Of a DNA stretch of 64,000 nt, positions 1-10,338 are shown in pieces. A program made the position numbers and the translations under genes. The stretch is from contig MARA01000045.1 in the NCBI GenBank assembly GCA_001792895.1, positions 62,001 to 126,000 on the forward strand, read 5' to 3'. The stretch's first letter is position 1. Each line of letters opens with the position of its first letter. The notes under the pieces were generated by a model. It had not been told where the DNA came from. It saw nothing but the letters and a program-made list of their open reading frames with translations, and ran no database searches. Source of the stretch: Lentinus brumalis (lineage: Eukaryota > Basidiomycota > Agaricomycetes > Polyporales > Polyporaceae).

Positions 1-1100
1 CAAGTTTCGATCTTGACCTCCGGAGCGCACATCAGAATGTCTTGTTCCTCCACTTTCGGAAGTTCGATGTCAGTCTCCTCCGCCTTCGGGAGTGGGACTT
101 CCATGATGCACTCGGCCACCGCATCTTCCAGCCACTTCTCGTCGAGTGGCCGCATGAACCTGCTCTTCTCCTCGCGCAGTATGTCGATCAGCCAGGATGT
201 CTGGCCTCTCGTCAACCCTGCCGTTCTCTTCTGGGTCGCATGCACCGGGATAAGCAAGGCCTTGGTCAGATCGATCATCCATTGCCTCTGCCAGTCGGTC
301 GGTGGGTCATGGCAGTAGCGCCACGTCGTCGGGTGGCCCGGACCCTCATACTGGCATCGAACAGGGGCATTTCAGAAATGCGATGTCGGATGAAGTCAGC
401 CTGAGCGTTGAGGACGTACCGGTCCAGAGCGCCCGAGCGAGTCGATGTACTCGGGAGTGACCTTAGGACTCTCGGCCTTGATCAAGTCAATCAGGACACA
501 GGCGTCGGCCTTGGTGACGCGCTGCCCGGTTGCATTCTCGGACTCGAGGAAAGGCAGGCAGATTTGATGCTTCCTGGACAGGTACCACAGCATCCTTTCT
601 TGCGGTTCGGTCATGTCCTCTGCGATAGTGCCTTGCGTTATTCCGATGAACGTACACAAGATAGGGGTCAACTCACCGTCCGCAGTCGCCCACTCATATC
701 CGTAGCGATCATGATAGTCAGGCATATCGTATGTCAAAATGACGTCGACTGTTCTGTGTGGGTCGAAGACTGTTTGCCTCTGCGGGATATAGTGCGAAAT
801 GGGAAGAGTTGACTCCGATGCCTTGACGGCGGCTCTCGCCCTAAGTGGGTCTTCCCGACAATAGGACCTCTGTTGACCCCGCAGAGAATCAATGTCGAGT
901 TGGTGTTTCAGCTGCTGAATTGTTGAGCGCGGAGTTGTTCGCCAAAGTATCTGGACGCGATATAGTTGCCGGGAAAGGCAGCTGGATGACTGCGTAAAGG
1001 AGGTTCCCACCGGTCCGACACAGATCTGATGAGATCTACTGCGCAGGCGGATGCCGAAAAGGTATGCGAGGGGGTCGGAGTTCTCGGGGTCTCGTGGCAT
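1..1100 (-). CDS. Unknown protein, two exons visible, cut by left edge
   Basis: Not recognised. The first exon (1100-420) opens with MPRDPENSDP and stays open for 227 codons. A 69-nt intron (419-351, GTACGT...CCAG) restores frame into a second exon (350-1) that runs off the window. Around the junction the text reads DSLGRSGP then YEGPGHPTTW. Two similar helical stretches stand out: ADACVLIDLIKAESPKVTP before the intron and QTSWLIDILREEKSRF after it. The tail is acidic (EETDIELPKVEEQD). A further in-frame 60-nt intron near 960-1020 is possible, so the N-terminal half is less sure. No signal peptide or membrane segment is visible. The gene could be single-copy or part of a repeat family; the sequence alone does not decide. 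Confidence 0.55.
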
Positions 1101-1673
1101 GCCGAGCGCTTGACCTCCTCCTGCCTTCGCCTCGACAGTCGACTACATAGTCACTACTCGAATAGCAAGACTCGGCCACCTTTACTTCACTTGTTCTCTC
1201 GCACAACCATTCATTAGTCATCAGTGCACTCTACATTTATTGCGGTAGATTGCGGTATGCTAGTCTCCGCCGCCTCAGTTCTATTCTCACTCTGACCATC
1301 ATAGACTCGACAGCGTTCTCCGGCAGAATACTGAGACCTGTACATACTACTAGTCTGCACAAGCTGATCGGCATCTCAACCTCTTTGTTGGGATATGGCC
1401 ACAAAGAACCGCTTCGTCACCCATCTTCCCCGTGGCCGCTCCCGCTCAACCCGTAGCGCGAGAGGTGCTGTTCTCTCTAGATCCAAGCGCGACTGAAGAC
1501 AAGTTCAAGACAACGCCTCAATTAGCCCCGGGCCTTCTTCGATACGCTCCGCTAGCACTGGAGTTGCGGAGCTGTGTGCCGACGTCGAGCTCGTCTGGAT
1601 ATCAAGAGGAGGGTACCGGAGAACGCGTTGTGATCATACACACATGAACTGTTGCTCGACGGCCTCATAGACA
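1101..1673. other. Intergenic, no gene seen
   Basis: Lies between the start of the left-edge gene and the stop of the HET gene, so it is promoter for the former and 3' flank for the latter. Only short overlapping frames occur and no repeat was found. Confidence 0.6.
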
Positions 1674-3233
1674 TCATCCGAGATAGGGATACCTCAAGTA
1701 CATTATGATCGCGAGGAAGAGGCTCATCGGGAGAATCAGTAGCAGGATCAAGACCCCAGAGAAGCTCAACATGCAGACCACCATGTCGACAGCATCCGCG
1801 ACGCATCCACGCACCACTCCACATAACGAGCAGTCATTCCGATCGACACGAATGAGGTCGTCTCGTCGCTGCTCGATGCCCCGATGGGCTACCATGCCAG
1901 GCTGTGCCGCCGGTGGACGAGTCGCGAGCGCGTACAGAGGACGATGGGCGACGTAGAGTTTGGAGATAGGGACCATCCTCGGCCAAGGTCTTTTGAGCTT
2001 CACCACGCGCGTGAACGTTTCTGACGCCGAGTTCTCGGTGGTATGCGCAGGATCTATGCCCCAAGGGAGGCTGCGCAGGGACGCACGATATCTGGCGCGA
2101 ACCTCCTCCCATCCCGCCATCCCGACCGTATACACCGTCGCATCCTGCTCCTTCTTCAAGACCAGCGCAAGCCTGTGCCCATCTTCGTCCACGCACGGTA
2201 GCAATGCCAACCGGACGACTGGCCCAACAGAGAGAAGCGACATCGCCATCCGTATTCCATGCGGTGTGGACTCGTACGTCGGGAGCTCACCCTCGAGCTG
2301 TGCGCGCTCCTTCGGACCCACGAGCTCCTCCCATGGGAGGGTCTTGACACCCGCAGAGCGCGCGAAGGCAGCCGGGGCGGACGCGAGCAGCGTATGTCGG
2401 GTCTCGTCATGCACCTCCGCATCCAGCGCACAGTCGCTCGTGCTTGCGTCCCACACGAAGAGGCTCTGGTCCGCCGTCATCTTCAGGATCTCCTCCTGCA
2501 GCCGGATGAACGCGTGCGCGCCCTCGCCGTACATGATAGGCATCTTCACGCCGAAGAGCCCGAGCAGCGCATACGCCTCGTCTTCCTTGCGCGTGGTGAG
2601 CCGCTTCGCCGCCCAGGACATGCGACGCGCGACCGGGATAGAGTCGAGAGGGACATCGTGCGTGAGCACGCCGTGGTCGACGCCCGTCACGCCCTCCAAG
2701 ACCTCCGCGAGCTCGTGCTTCGTACTGAGCACTTTCCAGTCCGCTGAGAGGAAGGTCAGAGCCTTCGGCGCAATGAGCTCGGGCAGCGTCCACCCGCGCG
2801 TATGCCACCGACTCCAACGAATCTTCGCGTTCGGGAGGCGCGGGTCTTCATCGGCCTCCACGTCGTCCAAGTACGCATAGCAAACCGTCGCGCCGGCGTA
2901 CCACCCGTACATTGAGAGCACCGCATCCGCGACTTCGGCGCTGCTCGTCCTGTCGATGCAGCAGAAGTCCATCCAGATGTACTCGACCCCGTCCGCGAGC
3001 GCGCGTGCACATGCGTTGCGGATCTTTGACGACGCTGCCCGCAATACGGAGCCTTCTGAATCGTCCACGTCATCTTCGCCGTCGCCCGCCGTGGCTTCGT
3101 GTTGAATACGGAGGAGGTCCTGGTACGACTGTTCCCCGGCCCTCGACCAGACGTGCGAGAGGACGGCGTACTTGGCTTCCGCTGGACTTTCGACCCAGCG
3201 GAACTGTCCCGTATTTGTGTTCAGCAGGCGCAT
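1674..3233 (-). CDS. HET-domain protein with C-terminal membrane segment
   Basis: A 519-aa single-exon member of the fungal heterokaryon-incompatibility (HET, PF06985) group. The start ATG at 3233 gives MRLLNTNTGQFRW, the usual opening of basidiomycete HET proteins; the longer open frame begins only at a TTG. The HET core follows in order: YAVLSHVW near residue 25, a block with IWMDFCCID, then TRGWTLPELIAPK and ARRMSWAAKRLTTRKEDEAY, then GLFGVKMPIMYGEGA. The C-terminus is unusual: about 25 hydrophobic residues (SGVLILLLILPMSLFLAII) end at a short basic tail, which suggests a tail-anchored membrane protein. HET domains in ascomycetes trigger cell death after non-self fusion; that role here is inference. 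Confidence in the family is high, in the function low. Confidence 0.9.
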   Translation of the reverse strand: MRLLNTNTGQFRWVESPAEAKYAVLSHVWSRAGEQSYQDLLRIQHEATAGDGEDDVDDSEGSVLRAASSKIRNACARALADGVEYIWMDFCCIDRTSSAEVADAVLSMYGWYAGATVCYAYLDDVEADEDPRLPNAKIRWSRWHTRGWTLPELIAPKALTFLSADWKVLSTKHELAEVLEGVTGVDHGVLTHDVPLDSIPVARRMSWAAKRLTTRKEDEAYALLGLFGVKMPIMYGEGAHAFIRLQEEILKMTADQSLFVWDASTSDCALDAEVHDETRHTLLASAPAAFARSAGVKTLPWEELVGPKERAQLEGELPTYESTPHGIRMAMSLLSVGPVVRLALLPCVDEDGHRLALVLKKEQDATVYTVGMAGWEEVRARYRASLRSLPWGIDPAHTTENSASETFTRVVKLKRPWPRMVPISKLYVAHRPLYALATRPPAAQPGMVAHRGIEQRRDDLIRVDRNDCSLCGVVRGCVADAVDMVVCMLSFSGVLILLLILPMSLFLAIIMYLRYPYLG

Positions 3234-3749
3234 ATCCGTGCTGCTCAAACAAGCCGGTCAGCTCTGAGAAGGAATGGATGTCACAGCAGTAGTGCGCGCA
3301 CCCACAGGGCACTACTAGGTCAATGTCAAGCCGTTGTGCTGGGATGGAAGAGAGAGGGGATGATGGACGGCGTGACTCTTCATGTACTATATCCTGGTGG
3401 GACCGGTGCCTGTAACGAGGACTTCGCGAGGCGGTGAACGCGCTCGATGTTCAACTTGACATCAGCGCCGCCAATTCAATCAATGCAGCGCCTGATGGAG
3501 TCAACTACTCTCGAGTCACTCGACGACAGTCTAAGTCTGGGTTGTTGACATTGTATAGGTCGTGATATCAAGCTCATACATAGATCGCCTCTCTCAGAGC
3601 TCCAACATAGCAGTACGAACCATGACACCATCTGCAATGTAAGTACTAGTATCGCGGCGATCCAGCACCATGGCGAGTCAGCCCCGACGATTTCGAGTGA
3701 GGGTCAAACGAGTGCGTACCTCGCATAGCCGACAACACGTACGTCCTAC
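3234..3749. other. Intergenic, no gene seen
   Basis: Upstream region of the HET gene and 3' flank of the next F-box gene. No repeat or coding signal was supported. Confidence 0.6.
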
Positions 3750-5430
3750 TCAGAACGTGACAACATTTGGAACTAGAGCCCTCAGCCTTTCCAATCTGCG
3801 GTCTGACAACGGAGCGGCCTTGTTTCCTCGGAACGTAAGGTTCTCCAGACCCTGTCCCTCTCCAACTCGATGCTCGACTACGGTGAGCAGCGCGCCATGC
3901 ACCCCAGAGCCGTTGTCGCACGTTATTGACAGTGTCCGAAGTCCAGGACAAAGGCCGGGATTCTTCCGCAGCACGGTGAGGAGTCTGTTGGCGGAGTCGA
4001 TGCGGACCGTGAAGGTGTCGAGGGTAGGGAGCGCCTGCAGGACGAGGAGCCAGTCGTTCTGTACGACTGACACGCAGCCGTCGAAGTCCATCTGAAGTGT
4101 GGTCAAGGATATGGATGGGGCGCGGGAGAAGCTCCTCGCGAGGTCGAAGAGGATACTCGAAGGACCACTTGACCGCGCTAGGTCGCTCCACTTGGCGTCC
4201 GTCATGGAGATATCGAGACTCTGCGATCCGTCCGTGTAACCCTTCACCATAAGCCTCCACTCTCCAGGACGAGCCGGTGCCAATGACACGAAGCGAACCT
4301 CCAACGCATGGAGAGTACAAATGTAGGGTGCTGGCGGAGAGGATGGCATGAAGGCGGAAAGACGGGTATAGCGAGCCAGGGGGCAATTGACTCGAAGTTG
4401 AGCGGTTATCGGATAGTGCACTTTCTGCAGGAACGCAGACACCCACATGGACATAAGTAGGGGCCTCTCGTAGACATTGTCGAGGATATAACAGTGGCGG
4501 AGGCGCGAAAGAGAGATTACTGGCCGCTCTTCAAGGTGTGTTATCACCGAGGTATGGTGACGGTTCATGGACAACTCCAACTGAAGTGATTGCAACTGCG
4601 GACATGCCTCGAAAAGGTCCAAGAGGGGGCCGATATGTTCATCGGGGCCGCAGTAAGCAACGAGCGTTCTAAGTGCGGGGGAGGCAAGTGCGGGATGAAT
4701 TACGGATAGCGTCACGCGCAAGGTTTGGACACGGGGAAATGTGCCAGTTCGCTGAGGTAGTCCTTCAAAAGTGATGTTCCTATTTGTCCCCGCCACGAAC
4801 AAGGTCTCCAGAGAAGGCATGTCCAGGGCGAGGAACGCAGCGAGGTCGGACGTGGATGAGACCATAAGCAACAAAGAGGAGATACGTTGGGCGTGAGGGA
4901 GGATGGCTTGTAACATGTCCATGCCGATGTAGACAGGCATCTTGTAGGGGAGCGGTGCGGAGCGTTCGATGGAGGACGTCAAGAGCGACAATCTCTCGCT
5001 CCCAAGCCTATTCCAATTTATGTTCGGAGAATCCAGAAGATCAACCCAAAACTCCGGGGTGCGATGGATTAGATCTCGCCATAGCTTGCAGACGTGGGTG
5101 AACTGAATATCTGCGCGGTACGAGGGGACGATGTGCCGGAAGATGTTCATGAGCATCTCGCGTGGAAGCTTCGCGTGGATGGGAGCCAGATCATTCTTGA
5201 CAATACGTCGGTGAGTGTACAGACGGTCGATATTCGCTCTACTCACCTGCAACACGCTATCCCGCACGTGGGCAGGTGCTAGTCCTGCGAGGAGAGTGGC
5301 GTTGTCCGGTGGCAACTGCGGTGGCTCTCCAAGTCGGATTCCTTCCAGCGCGGTCCTCGTGGATTGCTGCAAAAGGATTACTTCCGTGACATGTCGCATT
5401 CCAAACAATACTCACCACAGATGCATCCAT
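3750..5430 (-). CDS. F-box/LRR-type protein 1
   Basis: F-box protein of about 543 aa, probably a substrate receptor of an SCF ubiquitin ligase. A 15-nt first exon (5430-5416, MDASV) is followed by a 49-nt intron (5415-5367, GTGAGT...TTGCAG) and one long exon (5366-3750). The intron restores an in-frame ATG; without it the frame can be read only from a later ATG. An N-terminal coiled helix (DSVLQVSRANIDRLYTHR) precedes the F-box, LPREMLMNIFRHIVPSYRAD then THVCKLWRDLIHRTPEFW. The rest holds degenerate leucine-rich stretches such as PSLETLFVAG and LRTLVAYCG. The layout matches the two F-box genes at 9895-8138 and 12151-10339, so the three are local paralogues. The target is unknown. Confidence 0.85.
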
Positions 5431-6370
5431 TGCGAGTCGGACGCCGCTTATCGTTACGGTGTTCGTGTCCGGCTCACTGTCTCCCCGGTGTTGCGTCAAT
5501 ACAGCTCACGTCACTGATCTGTCATTACACATTAGTATCATCGTCCTAACATTTGTTGTGGAAACAAGCGGACGCACGAACTACTCGAGTACAGTGATGG
5601 TGGTCGACAACTTGGTTGACTGAGAGACAAAGGTGTGAACCCTCGGACCCAGTAGATCTGCACGGCCGCACGTGGCAGGAAGACTTCGGACCGAAACTGG
5701 CAACTTGCCTTGCGACCGCCACCATTCGTGATACAGTCGCTCGCTACTTGAACGTGTAATGATTACAATGCGGCTCCAATGTATCCTGTGCGTTTTTATA
5801 TGTGAACCACGAGCCCTATCCTCTGCCTGGGAACAGGTGAGGGGCGTGAACCCTTTCCGCTGTCATCCTGCGTGCAGGTCCAAAGCAGTATGCGACTGAA
5901 GTTGAGCCGATGTGTGGGTCAATTCGGGAGACCGCCATGTGTATTAGGGCGAAGAATCAAGACCGCATGTGGACGTATCTCGGCCAGCGGATGTCTCTGC
6001 GGTTGTCAGGACAAGTTCGTAGGTTTACAAAAAAGAAGTCTGGATCTCCTACCCTAATAGACCCCCTCGTGATAGAACCGAGTCTTGAGTTTTATATACC
6101 GATCGGAATTGATGACAGTTCGAAGACCTTGAGGCCTTGTTGCCGGGGTGGACGAATGGGCGCGGCATGATGTGCGATACCCAAGAATAAGTCTATATGC
6201 CGAGCGGGAGTTGTGAGTTGCATTCAGTGGCTGAAGAGCGTGCTCCGCACGCTTAGTGCAACGTGCTGATTCTCCTTGTCGGCGCAAATCTGCGAAGCGG
6301 CCAGCCGTATATAAGGGAATGGGCACGAAGACAGAGACCGAACCACAGGTTACCTGCACTTCAGACCAAC
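5431..6370. other. Intergenic between divergent F-box and SDR genes
   Basis: Shared upstream region of about 0.9 kb for the minus-strand F-box gene and the plus-strand dehydrogenase. Apart from the TATA box at 6308 nothing could be supported. Confidence 0.6.
6308..6315 (+). promoter_or_regulatory. TATA box of the SDR gene
   Basis: TATATAAG lies 63 nt before the start ATG at 6371, a normal spacing for a fungal core promoter with a short leader. Confidence 0.6.
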
Positions 6371-7430
6371 ATGCCCTCCTCCTCATCCTCTCGCGTCTGG
6401 TTCAGTACGTCTCCGGTTCACCTCGAGTGCCCGAGGCAAGTTTGGCTGACAGCCTCATGCAGTCACCGGCGCATCGTCGGGCTTTGGTCTCGAGATGGCC
6501 CGTTGTGCTCTTGGCCACGGAGATAGGGTCGTCGCAACGTTGCGCAAGCCCTCCGTGCTCGAATCCTTCGCCTCGAAGTACCCCGAGACGCAGCTCATCC
6601 TCGTGAAGCTCGACGTGACCAACCACGCCGAGATCAAGGCCGCGTTCGGCAGGGCCAAGGAGGCCTTCGGTCGTGTAGACATCGTGTTCAACAACGCCGG
6701 CTACGTCGTCGCCGGGGAGGCCGAGGCGATTCCCGACGACCTCGCCCGCCAGATGTTCGAGGTGAACTTCTGGGGTGCGGTTCACGTCTCCCAGGAGGCT
6801 GTCCGCTTCTTCCGCGACGAGAACCAGCCGAAGGGTGGGCACCTCATCCAGAACAGTGCCGCGGTAGGGATCGTCTCCTATCCAATCATGTCATTCTACG
6901 GAGCTGCTAAGCATGGTGAGTGACTACTTATATGACCTGCAGATAATGACTTACAAATGCACTACAGCACTGGAGGGGTTCAGCGAGACGCTACAGAAGG
7001 AAGTCGACCCCGCATGGAATGTCAAGGTACGAGCCCTTGCAAACTGGATATGAGAAGTAGTCAGCCCACTCATCACACTGAACAGATCACGGCAGTCGAG
7101 CCGGGAGGCTTCGTCACGGAGATCATATCCGCCATCCAGTATGCCCCTCAGCACCCCGCGTATGCTGATTCCGGCTCGATCACGAGCATGATTCGGAAGA
7201 GTCTCCAGGCTGGAACTGACGACTACGCGCGTATGTCCCAGTTGAGCGACACCGCCAAGGGCGCACAGAAGATCTACGAACTCACCCTGCTCGCTAATCC
7301 TCCTATCCATATGCCGCTTGGCAAGGATTCCGTCGGCTTCATCCGGGAGTACGCGTCGGAGCTGACGAAGACGGTGGAAGAGTATGCGTCTTGGTCGGAT
7401 AAGCTTGCGTACGAAGGGAAACAGGAGTGA
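6371..7430 (+). CDS. Short-chain dehydrogenase/reductase (SDR)
   Basis: Classical SDR of 296 aa, an NAD(P)-dependent oxidoreductase with unknown substrate. Exons are 6371-6404, 6463-6915, 6968-7026 and 7086-7430; all phases close. The first intron splits the start of the cofactor site, and splicing gives VWFITGASSGFGLE with the TGxxxGxG motif near residue 13. Other family marks are VFNNAGYVVAG (NNAG), the catalytic serine in NSAAVG and the YxxxK pair in SFYGAAKHALEGF. VEPGGFVTE is the usual PG motif after the active site. No signal peptide or membrane segment is present, so a cytosolic enzyme is likely. The fold lacks the fatty-acyl-synthase or polyketide context of specialised SDRs. Family confidence is high; the substrate cannot be read from the sequence. 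Confidence 0.95.
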
Positions 7431-8137
7431 GAAGTACTTCATGTACGTAGTGTAGACAACGGCATTCGCTGTTCGTGCCCTGTTTTGCAATCCTGCAAGA
7501 CAGCGACGTCGGCGAACGCTACATAACACTGAACGGAACGCGAACACCAAAGTTGCCGGACGTCCTGCGAGTGCGTGGATCTTGTCAGTCAAATCCTATA
7601 AGTACAGCTGGTGATTGTGCACTCACTGGCTATAGCCACTGTTCCTTGAAACTATCTCACGCTTGACAAGTGGATGATGCTAGACTCTTACAGCTGAGAT
7701 GGAAAGACCCCAATAATCGCGATGGAGAACCTGCTCCTGTGTCAGTCAACCCAATGGGACAAAGAAGCGTTCATCAACCTCACGTCGTCTGCTCTCTGCT
7801 CTCCAATCCCTTGCGCGAACCACCCTGACCGCCAGGAAGATGGGTGCAGAAGCTCACATGGCTTCGCTGGTCCTGCAGAGGACCGTTTGAACACTCTACT
7901 AGTTCACTTCCGAATATGATGTAAGCGTGGTACGCTTATGCACGCACCCAACTCGTTCTGTATTTCACTGATCGTCGTATATCGTTCGTATACACTCTGA
8001 TCCCTCCAACGAATGGGGCCTCTCAGCTCGATGCAGCCTGGTGCATGCCTCAGGGCACGGAACAGAATTTTATGCTGGATGAGAAAGGCACAGGTGAGTT
8101 GCGCGGAAATGTACACGGACTGGAAGCAAACGTGCAC
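7431..8137. other. Intergenic between convergent genes
   Basis: Contains the 3' ends of the SDR and of F-box gene 2. No gene, repeat or RNA was supported. Confidence 0.6.
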
Positions 8138-9895
8138 TCACGGGTCATCCGCATCGGGAGTCAAGACAACTTCTGGGATGAACGCTCGTAGTCGAGCGAT
8201 GCGCTTGGATGAGAGAGGCGTAGTCATCTCCCCAGTCTGCGGAAGAGGTCTGCCCTCCGGATCCCCTCTAAGCTTCTGGTGATATTCGAACCTTCGTAGA
8301 GGCGTTCCTTTTGCCACGCGGAACTCGGCCATCGAGACCACATTCTCGTGCACGCCCTTCCCATCCGAGCAGTGTATCGCGATGGTCTCCAGGTGTGGAC
8401 AGACGTGCGGCCGCCGAAGCGTGCGCACGAGCCGTCTGCAGGTGTCGATATGGACGACGAGCTTGGTGAGCTCGGGGAACGCCTCCAACGCAAAGTCCCA
8501 GTCCGCCTGAACCACCACTAACCTGGTGTCGAGACGCAGGGTGAGTTCTCTGAGTGCTGGGGACGGCGCGAACTTCTGCACGATCTCGCGGAGCACGATG
8601 GACCGCGGTGGTTGGGCTGTGGCGTCGTCGCTCCAATGCTGATAGGAAGTAGCCAGGGAAAGTCGACCTTCGCTCCCGGTTATGGTCACGCAGCAGGGAG
8701 CCATGTGACGGGCGAAGAGCAAGGGTCGTGGTCGCTCGATCGCCACGTCCAGCCCGGTCACTGCTGATACGATTGCGACAGGAGTGTCAGGAAGAAGCCG
8801 TGAAAGGGGGCTTGACTTGTGCTGGACCTGAAGGGCTACCGTCGAAGGCATCTCGACGTGGGCCAAGAATGTGCGGATGAACTGTGGGTTGTCGTCGTCG
8901 ATTGTGCACCGTCGCAGGTTGGGCAGTCGTGGCAGAGAACGACCCGGAGTAGCGACTAGATCGTGGGGTGTAGTGGCCTTCTCTACTTTGAGCTCCTCGA
9001 GAAGGGGACACTGCCGAAAGGCGTCGAGCAGTATATCGATGGAGAGGATGCGCCCCGATGAACACAGCTCATCGTAAGAGGAATGGTAGTATTCCCCGCA
9101 ACCCTTTATGTGTAGAGTGCGGAGGCTGCTGGCAAACAGCGCCGGTGAGACGAGAGCTCCATGGATATGAAGAGTATGCAGCCGCGGGAACCGATTCGAC
9201 AGATGAGGGAGCAGTGGTAGCTCGATACGCAGCCGCTCCAAGAACGCGCTGTCCTTGTCGCGCCTGTGGGGAACACCGAGGGTCATGAAGTGGAGGTTTG
9301 GCATGTTCAGGAGCACGAGATGTCGGAGAGTGTCCACATAGCGATCGTCGACGGTGACGAAGATCGAGATGAGTCGGGACGAGTGCTCCTCCAAGGTCGG
9401 GTGTATTGGTATTATATCGGGACCTTTGACATATAGGTCGAAGTTCAGAGGAGCGGACCGCTTGATCAAAGCGGGAAGGAATTCCCTGTGACGAGTCCCA
9501 CCTTCGATGCTGTATCCGCCCCATGACGGTCGGATACCGGGCAGACCAGCCCAGAACTCTGTAGCCGACAACGCAGCATAGCGCCATGTGCGACACACGT
9601 GTGTAACACGGATGTCCCAGCGAGTCGTCGGGCGAACGCGGCGGTATATTTCGGTGATGAGGTCGGTTGACAGTGTCGTGTGTATCGGAAGTGCCGCGTT
9701 GTGGAAGAAGTACAGGTCGCGAATGTATTGCCGGAGTTGGACGATCTCAGCTTCGTATTCCTCGACTCTTTGGAGGGCGACTTTTCGGGTCTGCGCTGGT
9801 TTCAGACCCTTAAACAAGGCCAGGTCTTCATCCGGGAGACGAGGATCCTCTATGACTTCCCGATCGGCTCGGGCGGCGGTGGTTGGTTCCGTCAT
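8138..9895 (-). CDS. F-box/LRR-type protein 2
   Basis: 585-aa F-box protein, a paralogue of its two neighbours. The start ATG at 9895 gives MTEPTTAARADREV; the frame is open 5' of it but offers no other ATG, and a short upstream exon as in the two paralogues is possible. The shared N-terminal pattern is DEDLALFKGLKPAQTRKVAL, then a coiled helix (EYEAEIVQLRQYIRDL), then the F-box with STDLITEIYRRVRPTTRWDI and THVCRTWRYAALSATEFW. Leucine-rich stretches fill the remainder, ending near RIARLRAFIPEVVLTPDAD. It probably binds Skp1 and recruits a target for ubiquitination; the target is unknown. Confidence 0.85.
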   Translation of the reverse strand: MTEPTTAARADREVIEDPRLPDEDLALFKGLKPAQTRKVALQRVEEYEAEIVQLRQYIRDLYFFHNAALPIHTTLSTDLITEIYRRVRPTTRWDIRVTHVCRTWRYAALSATEFWAGLPGIRPSWGGYSIEGGTRHREFLPALIKRSAPLNFDLYVKGPDIIPIHPTLEEHSSRLISIFVTVDDRYVDTLRHLVLLNMPNLHFMTLGVPHRRDKDSAFLERLRIELPLLPHLSNRFPRLHTLHIHGALVSPALFASSLRTLHIKGCGEYYHSSYDELCSSGRILSIDILLDAFRQCPLLEELKVEKATTPHDLVATPGRSLPRLPNLRRCTIDDDNPQFIRTFLAHVEMPSTVALQVQHKSSPLSRLLPDTPVAIVSAVTGLDVAIERPRPLLFARHMAPCCVTITGSEGRLSLATSYQHWSDDATAQPPRSIVLREIVQKFAPSPALRELTLRLDTRLVVVQADWDFALEAFPELTKLVVHIDTCRRLVRTLRRPHVCPHLETIAIHCSDGKGVHENVVSMAEFRVAKGTPLRRFEYHQKLRGDPEGRPLPQTGEMTTPLSSKRIARLRAFIPEVVLTPDADDP

Positions 9896-10338
9896 GCTGT
9901 CGACATCGACAGGCTTGTAAGCAATGTAACACTCGAGCAGATCATACACGCTCACTCGATGCAGGGATTCGAAGTCGGTCCGAAGTTTCTAGGAGACAAC
10001 TGCCGCCCCTAGGATACAACGACGAATCAGTTCAGACGACTGCTGCGTGATTGTTTTGCACTCACTAGACGGTAAGCGATGAACACAAAAGAGAGGCCTC
10101 GGAACGGGAATATTCTATGACTTGATGGAGTCATATTGAAGGTCGAGTCATTTCGAGTTAAAATCGAGTCAACGATGGTTCACGCGCACGTTACTTTTGC
10201 TGAAGAATTGAATGTGGTTGTAAGCACACCACGACTAATGTCAACATATGAGCGGATCTAGTGTGGAGTATATACCGATCACTGTAGTTGCGGACCACGA
10301 ATGCAGAAGAACGTTATACCAGAAGGCAACCGATACGA
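9896..10338. other. Intergenic between F-box genes 2 and 3
   Basis: AT-richer than the neighbouring exons. It is promoter of F-box gene 2 and 3' flank of F-box gene 3; no other feature was seen. Confidence 0.6.

Noticed and set aside
1960..2880. 306-codon plus-strand frame over HET gene 1
   Set aside because: Antisense shadow of a GC-rich single exon whose minus-strand product has clear HET motifs.
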